From assembly GCF_014486695.1 (NCBI RefSeq), contig NZ_JACTAB010000001.1, positions 806,001 to 870,000 on the forward strand: a stretch of DNA of 64,000 nucleotides, written 5' to 3'. The position numbers and the translations under genes are program-made. Within the stretch, counting starts at the first letter, position 1. Each line of letters begins with the position of its first letter. The notes under the pieces were generated by a model. That model did no database searches, had not been told where the DNA came from, and saw only the letters and a list, made by a program, of their open reading frames with translations. This document shows positions 45,152 to 54,303 of this stretch, in pieces. Origin of the DNA: Flavobacterium buctense (GTDB lineage Bacteria > Bacteroidota > Bacteroidia > Flavobacteriales > Flavobacteriaceae).

Positions 45152-45613
45152 ATGAGCACAAAAACCGTAAACATAGTTGGTTATGCCAAAGAAAGCAATC
45201 AATTCGTAGTCAAAGCCCAAAACTTCGACATCAGAATTAGTAAAAATGATCAATTTCCTGAACTAGAAGGACCAAGTCCGATAGAATACATTTTGGCCGG
45301 TTATGCCGGTTGCATCAATGCTGTCGGGAAATTGGTAGCCAAAGAAAAAGGCATCGATTTAAAATCACTTCAAGTTGAAATCTCGGGAACCTTAAGTTTA
45401 GACAAATACCAGGGAAAAATTAGCGATGAAAGAGCCGGATTTAAATCTATTGAAGTTACGGTAAAGCCAACAACTGATGCGACTTTGGACCAATTAAAGG
45501 ATTGGTTAATCACCGTTGAAAACCGTTGCCCGGTTCAGGACAATTTGATCAATCCAACGCCGGTTTCTGTAGTGTTGGTTAAAGAATATGAAGCTACAGC
45601 AACAACGCTTTAA
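45152..45613 (+). CDS. OsmC family peroxiredoxin-like protein
   Basis: A 153-aa OsmC/Ohr-fold protein with the two redox cysteines in YAGCINAVGKLVAKEKG (about 50) and VENRCPVQDNL (about 130). OsmC proteins reduce organic hydroperoxides or handle reactive sulfur species. It starts 1 nt after metY, so it is co-translated with the sulfide-using enzyme; a role in removing persulfide or other reactive sulfur is a reasonable inference but untested. Its last codons contain TGAAGctACAGC, complementary to the terminator upstream of metX. Confidence 0.92.
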   Translation: MSTKTVNIVGYAKESNQFVVKAQNFDIRISKNDQFPELEGPSPIEYILAGYAGCINAVGKLVAKEKGIDLKSLQVEISGTLSLDKYQGKISDERAGFKSIEVTVKPTTDATLDQLKDWLITVENRCPVQDNLINPTPVSVVLVKEYEATATTL

Positions 45614-45703
45614 AAGAAAACCATTGGTTAGGTTTTATTCCGCTGCGCTCCAGATTAATTAATTTTTCTTAATCTCAAATGCCTCGGGTTGTTTGTTTGT
45701 TAA

Positions 45704-45739
45704 GGCTGTCTTCAAAGTTGAGTTTGAAGGCAGTCTTTT
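45704..45739 (+). terminator. Terminator or attenuator immediately upstream of metX
   Basis: Stem GGCTGTCTTCAAA (45704-45716) / TTTGAAGGCAGTC (45723-45735), 6-nt loop, four T. Only 21 nt separate it from the metX ATG and no promoter box is visible in them, so metX transcripts probably have to pass it. Confidence 0.8.
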
Positions 45740-45760
45740 AAAAAACTTTAAAAAAATAAT

Positions 45761-46762
45761 ATGAAAAAGTTGGAAAAAATAGTTTTGTTCAATTTTAGTT
45801 TGGAAAACGGAAAACAACGCCCTTATCTTCCGTTATTTTATCAAACTTTTGGTCAGCCCATTAGTACCGCGCCGGTCGTGGTAGTCAATCACGCATTAAC
45901 AGGCAATTCCAATGTCACCGGAGAAAACGGCTGGTGGAACGATATAATCGGTGAAGAAAAAATCATCGATACCAATCATTTCACGGTAATCGCTTTCAAC
46001 ATTCCGGGAAACGGTTACGATGACAACTTCGGTAATTTGATTTCCACTTACAAAGATTTTACCATTCGCGATGTCGCCAGAATTTTTTGGGAAGGTTTAG
46101 ATTTCCTCAAAATCGAACAAGTTTTTGCGGTTATCGGAGGAAGTTTAGGCGGAGCAGTTGCGTGGGAAATGGCGGTTTTGAAACCGAATGCTGTTCAAAA
46201 TCTAATTCCAATTGCCACCGATTGGAAAGCCACCGATTGGGTCATCGCCAATGTCCTAATCCAAGACCAAGTATTGAATAATTCTGATGATCCAATCGCA
46301 GATGCCAGATTGCACGCTATGTTGTTGTATCGAACACCTCAATCGATTAACCAACGTTTTCAAAGAAGCAAATTCAATGATTCCTCAGTGTTTCAAATCG
46401 AGAATTGGTTGGCCAATCACGGCGTAAAACTCAAAAACCGCTTTCGGTTATCGGCTTACAAATTGATGAACCACTTGCTCAAAACCAATGACATTACTCG
46501 TGACCGAAATGATTTTTTGGCTCTAGCCAAAGCCATTCAAGGAAACATTCACGTAGTCGCTGTTGATACTGATTATTTTTTTATTCCGGATGAAAATCGG
46601 GAAACGGTTGAAAACTTAAAACCGATAAAAGAAAATGTCTTCTATCACGAAATAAAATCCATCCACGGACACGATGCTTTTTTAATCGAATTCGAACAAT
46701 TAGCCCAAATTTTATCACCCATTTTTAACAAACAAAAACAACAAACTTATGTCAGCGCTTAG
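45761..46762 (+). CDS. metX: Homoserine O-acetyltransferase (MetX, alpha/beta hydrolase fold)
   Basis: Acetylates homoserine with acetyl-CoA, the first committed step to methionine; its product is the MetY substrate. The 333-aa alpha/beta-hydrolase shows NHALTGNSN (oxyanion region), the nucleophile Ser in VIGGSLGGAVAWEM, the Asp in VDTDYFF and the His in HGHDAFLIEF. It is somewhat shorter than many MetX proteins. hom overlaps its end by 14 nt, so the two consecutive enzymes are coupled. Confidence 0.93.
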   Translation: MKKLEKIVLFNFSLENGKQRPYLPLFYQTFGQPISTAPVVVVNHALTGNSNVTGENGWWNDIIGEEKIIDTNHFTVIAFNIPGNGYDDNFGNLISTYKDFTIRDVARIFWEGLDFLKIEQVFAVIGGSLGGAVAWEMAVLKPNAVQNLIPIATDWKATDWVIANVLIQDQVLNNSDDPIADARLHAMLLYRTPQSINQRFQRSKFNDSSVFQIENWLANHGVKLKNRFRLSAYKLMNHLLKTNDITRDRNDFLALAKAIQGNIHVVAVDTDYFFIPDENRETVENLKPIKENVFYHEIKSIHGHDAFLIEFEQLAQILSPIFNKQKQQTYVSA

Positions 46763-47849
46763 AATCAATATAGTCCTTTTCGGTATCGGAAATGTCGGTA
46801 GTACTTTAGTCAACCAAGTTATTGAAAGTCAAAAATTCTTCCTTGAGAAGAAGAATATCGATTTGAGATTTCCCATCATCACCAATTCCACTTTAGCTTT
46901 CTTCGAAAAAGACGGTCTCAAAAACCAATGGGAAGCCAATTTCGCCCAATCCGCCATTCCGTTCAGAATCGAAGACATCATCGAATATGTTCAAGAACAA
47001 CAATTGGAAAACCTGATTGCTGTGGATGCCACTGCCAGTCAGGACATCATCAAAAATTATATTCCGCTTATCCAAAACGGTTTCAATATCGTCGCCGCCA
47101 ATAAAAAAGCGAATACATTGCACTTCGACTTCTACAAAGAACTGAGAAGAAACCTCAAGAAACACGACAAAACATTTCTTTACGAAACCAATGTCGGAGC
47201 CGGTTTACCGGTCGTTCAAACAATAAACGACTTGCACTTTTCGGGCGAAGAAATCACTAAAATCCGTGGCGTATTCTCGGGTTCGCTGAGTTATATCTTT
47301 AATAGATTTTCTTCCGAAGACTTACCGTTTTCCAAAATCTTACTCGATGCGGAGAAAAACGGCTATACCGAACCCGATTCCCGTGATGATTTATCCGGAC
47401 ACGACGTCGCCAGAAAACTATTGATTCTCGCCCGAGAAATCGAACAGGAATTTGAATTCACCGATATCAAAATAGAATCCCTTTTGCTTCCAAACCTAAA
47501 TGAAAAAAGCGCCAAATCGGAATATGCAGTCAACAAGCAATTGTTTGACAAACCGTTCCAAATTGCCAAAATTACCCAAGCCGATAACCATGTCTTGCGC
47601 TATGTGGGCGAATTAGATGTCAAGACCAAGCAACTAGAAGTAAAACTGATTTCAGTTCCGAAGACTTCAGCGCTTGGCCAACTCAAAGGCGCCGACAATC
47701 TTATTGAAATTTACACCAAATCCTATGGCGAAATCCCAATCGTCATTCAAGGCGCCGGAGCCGGAAAACAGGTTACGGCTCGTGGCGTTTTGACTGATAT
47801 TCTCAAAGTCGCCGAGAAAATCAAAATCAAAGAAGCGATTTGGTTATAA
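46749..47849 (+). CDS. hom: Homoserine dehydrogenase (monofunctional)
   Basis: Reduces aspartate semialdehyde to homoserine with NAD(P)H. The 366-aa protein has an N-terminal Rossmann fold (INIVLFGIGNVGSTLVNQV), the catalytic-region signature GVFSGSLSYIFNRF, and DGYxEPD-like NGYTEPDSRDDLSGHDVARKLLIL. There is no aspartokinase domain and no C-terminal ACT domain, so it differs from ThrA-type fusions and may serve methionine mainly. It overlaps metX by 14 nt and is followed by a strong terminator. Confidence 0.94.
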   Translation: MSALRINIVLFGIGNVGSTLVNQVIESQKFFLEKKNIDLRFPIITNSTLAFFEKDGLKNQWEANFAQSAIPFRIEDIIEYVQEQQLENLIAVDATASQDIIKNYIPLIQNGFNIVAANKKANTLHFDFYKELRRNLKKHDKTFLYETNVGAGLPVVQTINDLHFSGEEITKIRGVFSGSLSYIFNRFSSEDLPFSKILLDAEKNGYTEPDSRDDLSGHDVARKLLILAREIEQEFEFTDIKIESLLLPNLNEKSAKSEYAVNKQLFDKPFQIAKITQADNHVLRYVGELDVKTKQLEVKLISVPKTSALGQLKGADNLIEIYTKSYGEIPIVIQGAGAGKQVTARGVLTDILKVAEKIKIKEAIWL

Positions 47850-47884
47850 ACCGATTCAAATATAACTAGCCAACCATTCACCCC

Positions 47885-47924
47885 AAAAACCTACAGCGCG
47901 AAAACGTTGTAGGTTTTTATTTTT
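47885..47924 (+). terminator. Terminator of metX-hom
   Basis: Stem AAAAACCTACAGCG (47885-47898) / CGTTGTAGGTTTTT (47905-47918) with one G-U pair, then an AT-rich T tract. Confidence 0.92.
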
Positions 47925-47933
47925 CCAAAACCC

Positions 47934-47964
47934 TTGCAAATGTGAATTCTGTGTCATTACTTTG
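47934..47964 (+). promoter_or_regulatory. Promoter of the metH operon leader
   Basis: TTG (47934-47936), 20 nt, TTACTTTG (47957-47964), one mismatch to TAnnTTTG. It lies about 24 nt before the SAM-I aptamer. Confidence 0.6.
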
Positions 47965-47987
47965 CAGCGTTCATAAACTTATTGTTC

Positions 47988-48088
47988 GTTATCACGAAAG
48001 CTGGAGGGAATAGACCCGTTGAAAGCTTAGCAACCCTTTGCCAAAAGAAGGTGCTACATTCTATCTCGATTTATCGAGAGCAGATAAC
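47988..48088 (+). promoter_or_regulatory. SAM-I (S-box) riboswitch upstream of metH
   Basis: P1 is GTTATC (47988-47993) with GATAAC (48083-48088). The core reads AAAGCTGGAGGGAATAGACC, then TTGAAAGC, TTAGCAACC, AAGGTGCTACATTC, matching the conserved S-box order (kink-turn GGAGGGA, GCAACC, AAGGUGC). P4 is TCTCGAT/ATCGAGA (48064-48079). It should bind SAM and repress the metH-metF operon. The ORF starts about 200 nt later. Confidence 0.9.
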
Positions 48089-48134
48089 CCCGAGAATTCT
48101 TCTCACTTTCACGATAACATACTATAATTTTTTA
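48089..48134 (+). promoter_or_regulatory. Possible expression platform after the SAM-I aptamer
   Basis: CTTTC-AC-GATAAC (48106-48118) is complementary to GTTATC-AC-GAAAG (47988-48000) at 11 of 13 positions, and repeats the P1 3' strand GATAAC. Pairing would disrupt P1. A run of six T follows at 48128-48133, without an adjacent GC-rich stem. Confidence 0.5.
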
Positions 48135-48216
48135 GGAGCGAATGGCTTGCGCATTTTTGCAGTCCATATTCCCGCTTTCCGTCTCGTTCCAAAAAACGAG
48201 ACTGCAATCGGGGCTA
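48135..48216 (-). repeat. Dispersed hairpin repeat, copy C, inside the metH leader
   Basis: In the orientation opposite to metH: TAGCCCCGATTGCA (minus, from 48216), hairpin GTCTCGTT/AACGAGAC (48181-48202), AAAGCGGGAATATGGACTGC, then ATGCGC and TTCGCTCC. It sits between the riboswitch and metH. Confidence 0.85.
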
Positions 48217-48243
48217 ATTAGTAAATCATAGTACAAATTAAAC

Positions 48244-48275
48244 TCTGCAACTTTGCAACTTTGCGACTTTGCAAC
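48244..48275. repeat. Four 8-bp tandem units before metH
   Basis: TCTGCAAC, TTTGCAAC, TTTGCGAC and TTTGCAAC in direct succession, ending 11 nt before the metH start at 48287. Confidence 0.85.
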
Positions 48276-48286
48276 TCGAAAAAGAC

Positions 48287-49273
48287 ATGTCAAAAATTCA
48301 AGACGCCATCAAAGAAAGAATTCTCGTTCTCGACGGTGCGATGGGAACCATGCTGCAGCGCAACAACTTCTCCGAAGAAGACTTCCGAGGCGAGCGTTTC
48401 AAAGATTTTCCACATCCGCTAAAAGGCAACAACGATTTGCTTTCCATCACCCAACCCGAAGCGGTAAAACAAGTTCATCGCTTGTATTTTCAAGCCGGAG
48501 CAGATATTGTTGAAACGAATACATTCTCAGGAACCACCATCGGGATGGCCGATTACCACTTAGAAGATTTGGTTTACGAACTCAACTACCAATCCGCCAA
48601 AATAGCCAGAGAAGTCGCCGACGAATTCACCGACAGACCGCGTTTCGTAGCCGGTTCCATCGGACCAACGAACAGAACAGCAAGTATGTCACCGGACGTA
48701 AATGATCCTGGATTTAGAGCCGTAACTTTTGACGATTTACGCATCGCCTACAAACAACAAGTAGAAGCTTTGATTGATGGTGGTTGCGATGTTTTATTGG
48801 TAGAAACTATTTTTGATACACTTAACGCCAAAGCCGCTTTATTCGCCATAGAAGAAGTAAAAGAAGAACGCAATCTCGATATACCCGTAATGGTGTCAGG
48901 AACAATAACCGATGCGTCAGGAAGAACTTTATCAGGTCAAACGGTAGAAGCGTTTTTAATTTCAATTCAGCATATCGATTTGTTGAGTGTTGGATTTAAT
49001 TGTGCACTCGGAGCCGACCAATTGAAACCTTATTTAAAAAGATTAGCCCACAACACCACTTTAAATATTTCAGCACATCCAAACGCCGGTTTACCCAACG
49101 CTTTTGGGCAATACGACCAAACACCGGAGGAAATGCAAGCACTTATTAAAGAATATTTACAAGACAATTTAGTCAACATCATTGGCGGTTGTTGCGGTAC
49201 GACTCCGGAACATATTAAGGCTATTGCTGATGTAGCCAAAGATTTCCAACCACGTTCATTAGAATTAACATAA
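48287..49273 (+). CDS. metH: Methionine synthase, homocysteine-binding module (split MetH, N-terminal part)
   Basis: A 328-aa protein equal to the N-terminal Hcy-binding (S-methyltransferase) domain of cobalamin-dependent MetH. It has [12 protein letters not shown] at the start, and the zinc ligands in [11 protein letters not shown] and [11 protein letters not shown] (two adjacent Cys). The ATG at 48287 is chosen; the frame upstream enters the tandem repeat with a TTG only. The rest of MetH is the next gene, 38 nt on. The two-gene form is, as I recall, usual in Flavobacteriaceae. It is the first gene after the SAM-I riboswitch. Confidence 0.94.
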   Translation: MSKIQDAIKERILVLDGAMGTMLQRNNFSEEDFRGERFKDFPHPLKGNNDLLSITQPEAVKQVHRLYFQAGADIVETNTFSGTTIGMADYHLEDLVYELNYQSAKIAREVADEFTDRPRFVAGSIGPTNRTASMSPDVNDPGFRAVTFDDLRIAYKQQVEALIDGGCDVLLVETIFDTLNAKAALFAIEEVKEERNLDIPVMVSGTITDASGRTLSGQTVEAFLISIQHIDLLSVGFNCALGADQLKPYLKRLAHNTTLNISAHPNAGLPNAFGQYDQTPEEMQALIKEYLQDNLVNIIGGCCGTTPEHIKAIADVAKDFQPRSLELT

Positions 49274-49311
49274 AAAATTATTTGTGCATTCGTGGCAAAA
49301 ACAAAACAATA

Positions 49312-51984
49312 ATGTCAGAAACAAAATATTTAAAATTATCCGGATTAGAACCGCTAATCGTTACGCCAGAAAGTAATTTCATCAACGTAGGCGAACGAAC
49401 CAACGTAACCGGTTCGCGTAAATTCCTCCGTTTAATCAAAGAAGAGAATTACAACGAAGCCCTAACCGTAGCGAGAGACCAAGTAGAAGGAGGAGCGCAA
49501 ATCATCGACGTCAATATGGACGAAGGAATGTTGGATGGTGTTTACGCCATGACCAAATTCCTAAACCTAATCGCCGCCGAACCCGATATCGCTCGTGTAC
49601 CGGTCATGATTGACAGCTCCAAATGGGAAATCATCGAAGCCGGTTTGAAAGTCGTGCAAGGTAAAGGTGTAGTGAATTCTATCTCACTTAAAGAAGGAAA
49701 AGAAGCGTTCATTCATCACGCCAAATTGATTAAAAGATACGGCGCAGCAGTAATCGTAATGGCTTTCGACGAAGAAGGTCAAGCCGATAACTACGACAGA
49801 AGAATTGAAATCTGTAAACGTTCGTATGATATTTTAGTGAATGAAGTCCATTTTCCTGCAGAAGACATCATCTTCGACCCGAATATTTTCCCTGTCGCCA
49901 CCGGAATGGAAGAACACAAACTAAACGCATTAGACTTTTTCAGAGCGACCAAATGGATTCGTGAAAACTTGCCTTATGCCGGAGTTTCAGGTGGTGTGAG
50001 TAACGTTTCGTTTTCGTTTCGTGGGAATGACAAAGTGCGCGAAGCAATGCATTCGGCTTTTCTTTATCATGCCATTAAAAACGGCATGACGATGGGCATC
50101 GTAAATCCGGAAATGCTCGAGATTTATGATGAAATCGATCCAATTTTATTGGAACATGTAGAAGATGTTTTATTGAACAGAAGAGAAGATGCTACCGAAA
50201 GATTATTGGATTTGGCTGAAAGTTTCAAAGGCGATTTCAAAACCAATGAAAAGGCGATTCAAGAATGGAGAAACGGTTCAGTGCAAGACCGATTAACCCA
50301 TTCGTTAGTCAAAGGAATTGACGAATTTATAGAGATTGATGTCGAAGAAGCACGACAATTAGCCGAAAAACCCATCGAAGTCATTGAAGTCAATTTGATG
50401 GCCGGAATGAATGTCGTAGGTGATTTATTCGGAAGCGGAAAAATGTTCTTGCCACAAGTAGTCAAATCGGCACGAGTGATGAAAAAAGCCGTGGCCTATT
50501 TACTACCTTATATAGAAGCTTCGAAAGACGGAAAATCTTCCTCAGCCGGAAAAGTGTTGATGGCAACGGTAAAAGGTGATGTACACGACATTGGTAAAAA
50601 TATAGTAGCGGTAGTTCTAGGTTGCAACAACTTCGAAATTATCGATTTAGGCGTAATGGTACCGCCGGAAAAAATCATTGAAGCTGCAGTTCGTGAAAAC
50701 GTAGACATCATTGGTTTAAGCGGATTGATTACGCCGTCATTAGACGAAATGGTGTATTTGGCCAAAGAAATGGACAAACTCAACATCAAAATTCCGGTAA
50801 TGATTGGCGGTGCAACGACTTCGAGAGCGCATACGGCTGTAAAAATTGCCCCGGAATATAAAGAAACTGTCGTTCACGTAAACGATGCGTCGCGTGCGGT
50901 AACGGTTGCAAGTAACTTGCTTCAAGCGGAAACCAAAGTAGAATACGCCAAAACCGTTCGGGCAGAATATGACAAACTCCGTGAAGGTTATTTAAATAGA
51001 AGCCGAGACAAAAATTACCATTCGATTGAAGATGCGCGTAAAAACAAATTACAATTGGATTGGAACAATTTCACACCTGTAAAACCGAATTTTATCGGCA
51101 CCAAAACCGTTACAGTGGAATTATCGGAACTGGTTGATTTTATTGACTGGACGCCGTTTTTCAGTTCGTGGGAATTGTTCGGGAAATATCCGGCGATTTT
51201 GACCGATGTGGTTGTAGGTGAACAAGCAACTTCGTTATTCGCAGACGCGCAAAATATGCTAAACCAAATCGTTTCCGAAAAGTGGTTAGTCGCTAAGGGA
51301 ATTCTCGGGATTTATCCGGCAAACCAAGTCAATGATGACGATATTCAGGTTTCCGATGAAAGCGGAAAAGACTTGGTGAAGTTCCTAACTTTAAGACAAC
51401 AATCGCAAAAAACTGCAGGCGCACCTAACATCGCATTAGCCGATTTCGTAGCGCCAAAAGACAACGGAAAACAAGATTATATTGGTTGTTTTTGTGTAAC
51501 TACCGGATTTGGGGTCGATGAAAAAGCAACCGAATTCGAAAAACAATTAGACGATTACAACTCGATTTTAGTGAAAGCACTTGGTGACCGATTGGCCGAA
51601 GCTTTCGCAGAATATTTACACTTAAAAGTGCGTAAAGAAATTTGGGGCTACGCTTCCGATGAATCTTTATCAAACCAAGATTTGATTGACGAGGAATATA
51701 AAGGGATTCGTCCAGCGCCGGGTTATCCTGCGTGTCCTGATCATTTGGAAAAACCAACGATTTGGAAACTTTTAAATGTCGAACAAGAAATAGGCGTCAA
51801 ACTGACTGAAAGCATGGCGATGTGGCCGGCTTCTTCGGTGTCGGGCTATTATTTTGCCAATCCGGAAAGTAAGTATTTCGGACTCGGAAAAATCAAAGAA
51901 GACCAAGTAATTGATTACGCCAAAAGAAGAGGAATTTCAACAGAACAAGCCACTAAGTGGTTAAGTCCAAATATAGCAGATTAA
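49312..51984 (+). CDS. metH: Cobalamin-dependent methionine synthase, folate/B12/reactivation modules (split MetH, C-terminal part)
   Basis: An 890-aa protein carrying the remaining MetH modules: pterin-binding barrel ([20 protein letters not shown], about 20-290), B12 cap and Rossmann domain with the His ligand in [12 protein letters not shown] (about 422-433), and the C-terminal SAM activation domain ([13 protein letters not shown], near 803). Together with the upstream Hcy module it transfers methyl from methyl-THF through cob(I)alamin to homocysteine. ATG at 49312 is used. Cobalamin must be imported or made; no B12 riboswitch is seen here. Confidence 0.96.
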   Translation: MSETKYLKLSGLEPLIVTPESNFINVGERTNVTGSRKFLRLIKEENYNEALTVARDQVEGGAQIIDVNMDEGMLDGVYAMTKFLNLIAAEPDIARVPVMIDSSKWEIIEAGLKVVQGKGVVNSISLKEGKEAFIHHAKLIKRYGAAVIVMAFDEEGQADNYDRRIEICKRSYDILVNEVHFPAEDIIFDPNIFPVATGMEEHKLNALDFFRATKWIRENLPYAGVSGGVSNVSFSFRGNDKVREAMHSAFLYHAIKNGMTMGIVNPEMLEIYDEIDPILLEHVEDVLLNRREDATERLLDLAESFKGDFKTNEKAIQEWRNGSVQDRLTHSLVKGIDEFIEIDVEEARQLAEKPIEVIEVNLMAGMNVVGDLFGSGKMFLPQVVKSARVMKKAVAYLLPYIEASKDGKSSSAGKVLMATVKGDVHDIGKNIVAVVLGCNNFEIIDLGVMVPPEKIIEAAVRENVDIIGLSGLITPSLDEMVYLAKEMDKLNIKIPVMIGGATTSRAHTAVKIAPEYKETVVHVNDASRAVTVASNLLQAETKVEYAKTVRAEYDKLREGYLNRSRDKNYHSIEDARKNKLQLDWNNFTPVKPNFIGTKTVTVELSELVDFIDWTPFFSSWELFGKYPAILTDVVVGEQATSLFADAQNMLNQIVSEKWLVAKGILGIYPANQVNDDDIQVSDESGKDLVKFLTLRQQSQKTAGAPNIALADFVAPKDNGKQDYIGCFCVTTGFGVDEKATEFEKQLDDYNSILVKALGDRLAEAFAEYLHLKVRKEIWGYASDESLSNQDLIDEEYKGIRPAPGYPACPDHLEKPTIWKLLNVEQEIGVKLTESMAMWPASSVSGYYFANPESKYFGLGKIKEDQVIDYAKRRGISTEQATKWLSPNIAD

Positions 51985-52063
51985 TTTAGTCGTAAAGTCA
52001 AAAGTCATAAAGTCTGTAATGGACTTTCGACATTAAGACATTAAAATATTAAGACATAAAAAA

Positions 52064-53020
52064 ATGAAAGTAACCCAACATATCGAAAACGCCAACGGGA
52101 AACCGTTATTCTCTTTCGAGATTTTACCGCCATTGAAAGGGCAAAATATCCAATCGATTTTTGACAGTATTGATCCATTGATGGAATTCAATCCGCCGTT
52201 TATTGATGTGACGTATCACCGTGAGGAATACGAATACAAAGAATTGCCAAGCGGTTTGTTGCAAAAGAAAGTAGTGAAAAAACGTCCGGGAACGGTTGGG
52301 ATTTGTGCCGGTATTCAGAACAAATACAATGTCGATGCTATTCCACACATATTATGTGGCGGATTTACCAAAGAAGACACCGAGAACTTGTTGATTGACT
52401 TAGATTTCTTGGGCATTGATAATGTTGTAGCCCTTCGCGGCGATGCTTTGAAAACCGAAACCTATTTTCATCCGGAGAAAGATGGAAATATGTATGCTAC
52501 CGAATTGGTTACCCAAATCAGCAATTTGAACAACGGAATTTATTTGGATGAAGATTTGAGAAATTCGGCGCAGACTAATTTCTGCATTGGTGTTGCCGGT
52601 TATCCTGAGAAACACATGGAAGCGCCGAGTTTGGACAGCGATATTCATTTCTTAAAACAAAAAATCAAAAACGGCGCTGAATATATCATCACGCAAATGT
52701 TTTTTGACAATAAAAAATTCTTTGATTTTGTGGATAAATGTCGCGCTGCCGGAATCACGGTTCCGATTATACCGGGTTTGAAACCGATTGCGACTAAGAA
52801 GCAATTGAATTTGATTCCGCACCGATTTAGTTTAGAATTGCCCGATGATTTAATCATGGCGGTTGTAAAAGCCAAAGACAACGATGACGTAAAGCAAATT
52901 GGAATCGAATGGTGCATAGCACAAAGTAAGGAACTGGTTGCGGCCGGAATTCCGGTGTTGCATTATTATTCAATGGGGAAAGCAGAAAATATTAAGGCGA
53001 TTGCGAAAGAAGTTTTTTAA
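52064..53020 (+). CDS. metF: Methylenetetrahydrofolate reductase
   Basis: FAD enzyme that makes methyl-THF for MetH. The 318-aa barrel shows FSFEILPPLKG at the start (catalytic Glu), DVTYHREE, ALRGD (FAD site), GVAGYPEKH and EYIITQMFFDN. It is the last gene of the riboswitch-controlled metH-metF operon, 79 nt after metH(C); that spacer is made of repeated TAAAGTC and ATTAAGACAT words. A dispersed hairpin repeat follows. Confidence 0.97.
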   Translation: MKVTQHIENANGKPLFSFEILPPLKGQNIQSIFDSIDPLMEFNPPFIDVTYHREEYEYKELPSGLLQKKVVKKRPGTVGICAGIQNKYNVDAIPHILCGGFTKEDTENLLIDLDFLGIDNVVALRGDALKTETYFHPEKDGNMYATELVTQISNLNNGIYLDEDLRNSAQTNFCIGVAGYPEKHMEAPSLDSDIHFLKQKIKNGAEYIITQMFFDNKKFFDFVDKCRAAGITVPIIPGLKPIATKKQLNLIPHRFSLELPDDLIMAVVKAKDNDDVKQIGIEWCIAQSKELVAAGIPVLHYYSMGKAENIKAIAKEVF

Positions 53021-53029
53021 ACAGATTTC

Positions 53030-53127
53030 GCAAAAGACAAATCCTAACTAGCCCCGATTGACAGTGTTACCGTGTAACACCAAAAGCGGGAACAAGGCCA
53101 ACAAAAATGCCCTAACTTTTCGCTCCA
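53030..53127 (+). repeat. Dispersed hairpin repeat, copy D
   Basis: AAAAGACAAATCCTAACTAG then CCCCGATTGACA, hairpin GTGTTAC-CGT-GTAACAC (53064-53080), AAAAGCGGGAACAAGG, AAAAATGCCCTAAC, TTTTCGCTCC. It follows metF in the same direction, as copy B follows the mannosidase. Confidence 0.85.
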
Positions 53128-53205
53128 GATTTCTCCTTCGTCGAAATGACAATTAGGTATTCTATTAATTATATTCTACTATATTTGTGCGTTTTAAATT
53201 TTAGG

Positions 53206-54294
53206 ATGAAGAAAATTTACCTGCTTTTTTTATTGTTTTCCCTTTCCCTCTTAGGTCAGAATGCCAATCCTTTTGCCGTTGAAGCATCAGTTTTAAGAGG
53301 AAATATTTTGCCGCATACCGAAGACATGCATCATTTGGTTAACGGCCATCCGCAGGGTTTTATGTTGAGTTTTATCAAAAAAACCGATGGTTCTAAAGAA
53401 TGGCATCGAGCTTATAATTACCCGGATTATGGCGGTTATTTTTTGTATCAGGATTTTAAAAGTCAGCCGTTAGGACAGAATTATGCGGCAGGTGTTTTTT
53501 ACAATTTTCACTTCTGGAAAAGGCGATTGCAATTTAGATTGTCCCAAGGAATCGGGTACAGCACGAATCCGTATGACAAAGTGGATAATAGTAAGAATAA
53601 AGCTTTTGGCAATCAATGGATGGCCAATACGAATTTCGGGTTAACTTATACTGCGCCGCCTTTGTTTAATGCTGTTAGCTTGCAGGCCGGACTTCTATTT
53701 ACGCATTATTCTAATGGAAGAGTTGTATCGCCAAATAGCGGTATTAATACTTATGTGTTAAATTTAGGGATGCATTATGATTTTGCAGAAGATTTTAAAA
53801 GGAAAGCGGATACCACGACTGTCCAAAAATCTTATAAAGAACCTATTCGATATAATGTTGTGTTTCGAACCGGAATCAATGAAAGTCCGATAATTAATAG
53901 TGGTCAATATCCTTTTTACCATATTGGTTTTTATGCCGATAAGCGTATCAATAGAAAGTCGGCTTTGCAATTGGGCGCCGAATTATTTTTAACCAAATCT
54001 ATTGAAGAGTACATTAATTATTATTCAGTGGCATATCCTGAAGACGGAATCGATTCGGATACGGATTATAGAAGAATTGGGATTTTTATTGGGCATGAAT
54101 TAATCATCAATAAAATTTCCATTGAAGCACAATTGGGGTATTATGCTTACCAACCTTTCAAAAAGGATATTGCCATATACGACAGAGTTGGGATGAAATA
54201 TAGGTTATCCGATAAGCTTTTTGTTGGATTTTCACTTAAAACGCATTTGTTTTTGGCAGAAGCTTTAGAAATTGGCATTGGATATAGAATTTAA
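53206..54294 (+). CDS. PagL-like acyloxyacyl hydrolase / lipid A 3-O-deacylase family protein
   Basis: A 362-aa outer-membrane protein from the ATG at 53206 (signal peptide MKKIYLLFLLFSLSLLGQN). The mature part has beta strands and the family-like segment LLFTHYSNGRVVSPNSGINTY, where His-Ser in THYSNG corresponds to the catalytic pair of PagL-type deacylases. It ends in a barrel strand IGIGYRI. Likely role: trimming lipid A acyl chains. It is longer than PagL, as is usual in Bacteroidota. A TATATTTG box lies at 53180-53187. The next gene is 9 nt away. Confidence 0.8.
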   Translation: MKKIYLLFLLFSLSLLGQNANPFAVEASVLRGNILPHTEDMHHLVNGHPQGFMLSFIKKTDGSKEWHRAYNYPDYGGYFLYQDFKSQPLGQNYAAGVFYNFHFWKRRLQFRLSQGIGYSTNPYDKVDNSKNKAFGNQWMANTNFGLTYTAPPLFNAVSLQAGLLFTHYSNGRVVSPNSGINTYVLNLGMHYDFAEDFKRKADTTTVQKSYKEPIRYNVVFRTGINESPIINSGQYPFYHIGFYADKRINRKSALQLGAELFLTKSIEEYINYYSVAYPEDGIDSDTDYRRIGIFIGHELIINKISIEAQLGYYAYQPFKKDIAIYDRVGMKYRLSDKLFVGFSLKTHLFLAEALEIGIGYRI

Positions 54295-54303
54295 ACAGAC
54301 AGT

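Noticed and set aside
45677-45742. Possible leader peptide before metX (ATG CCT CGG ...)
   Set aside because: The 20-odd codons are not enriched in Met or Cys and the frame runs through the terminator itself.
47982-48221. 79-aa open frame across the metH leader
   Set aside because: It runs through the SAM-I aptamer and a dispersed repeat and has no protein-like features.
48253-48513. Arg-rich 86-aa frame over the start of metH
   Set aside because: Out-of-frame shadow of the Hcy domain beginning at a TTG in the tandem repeat.
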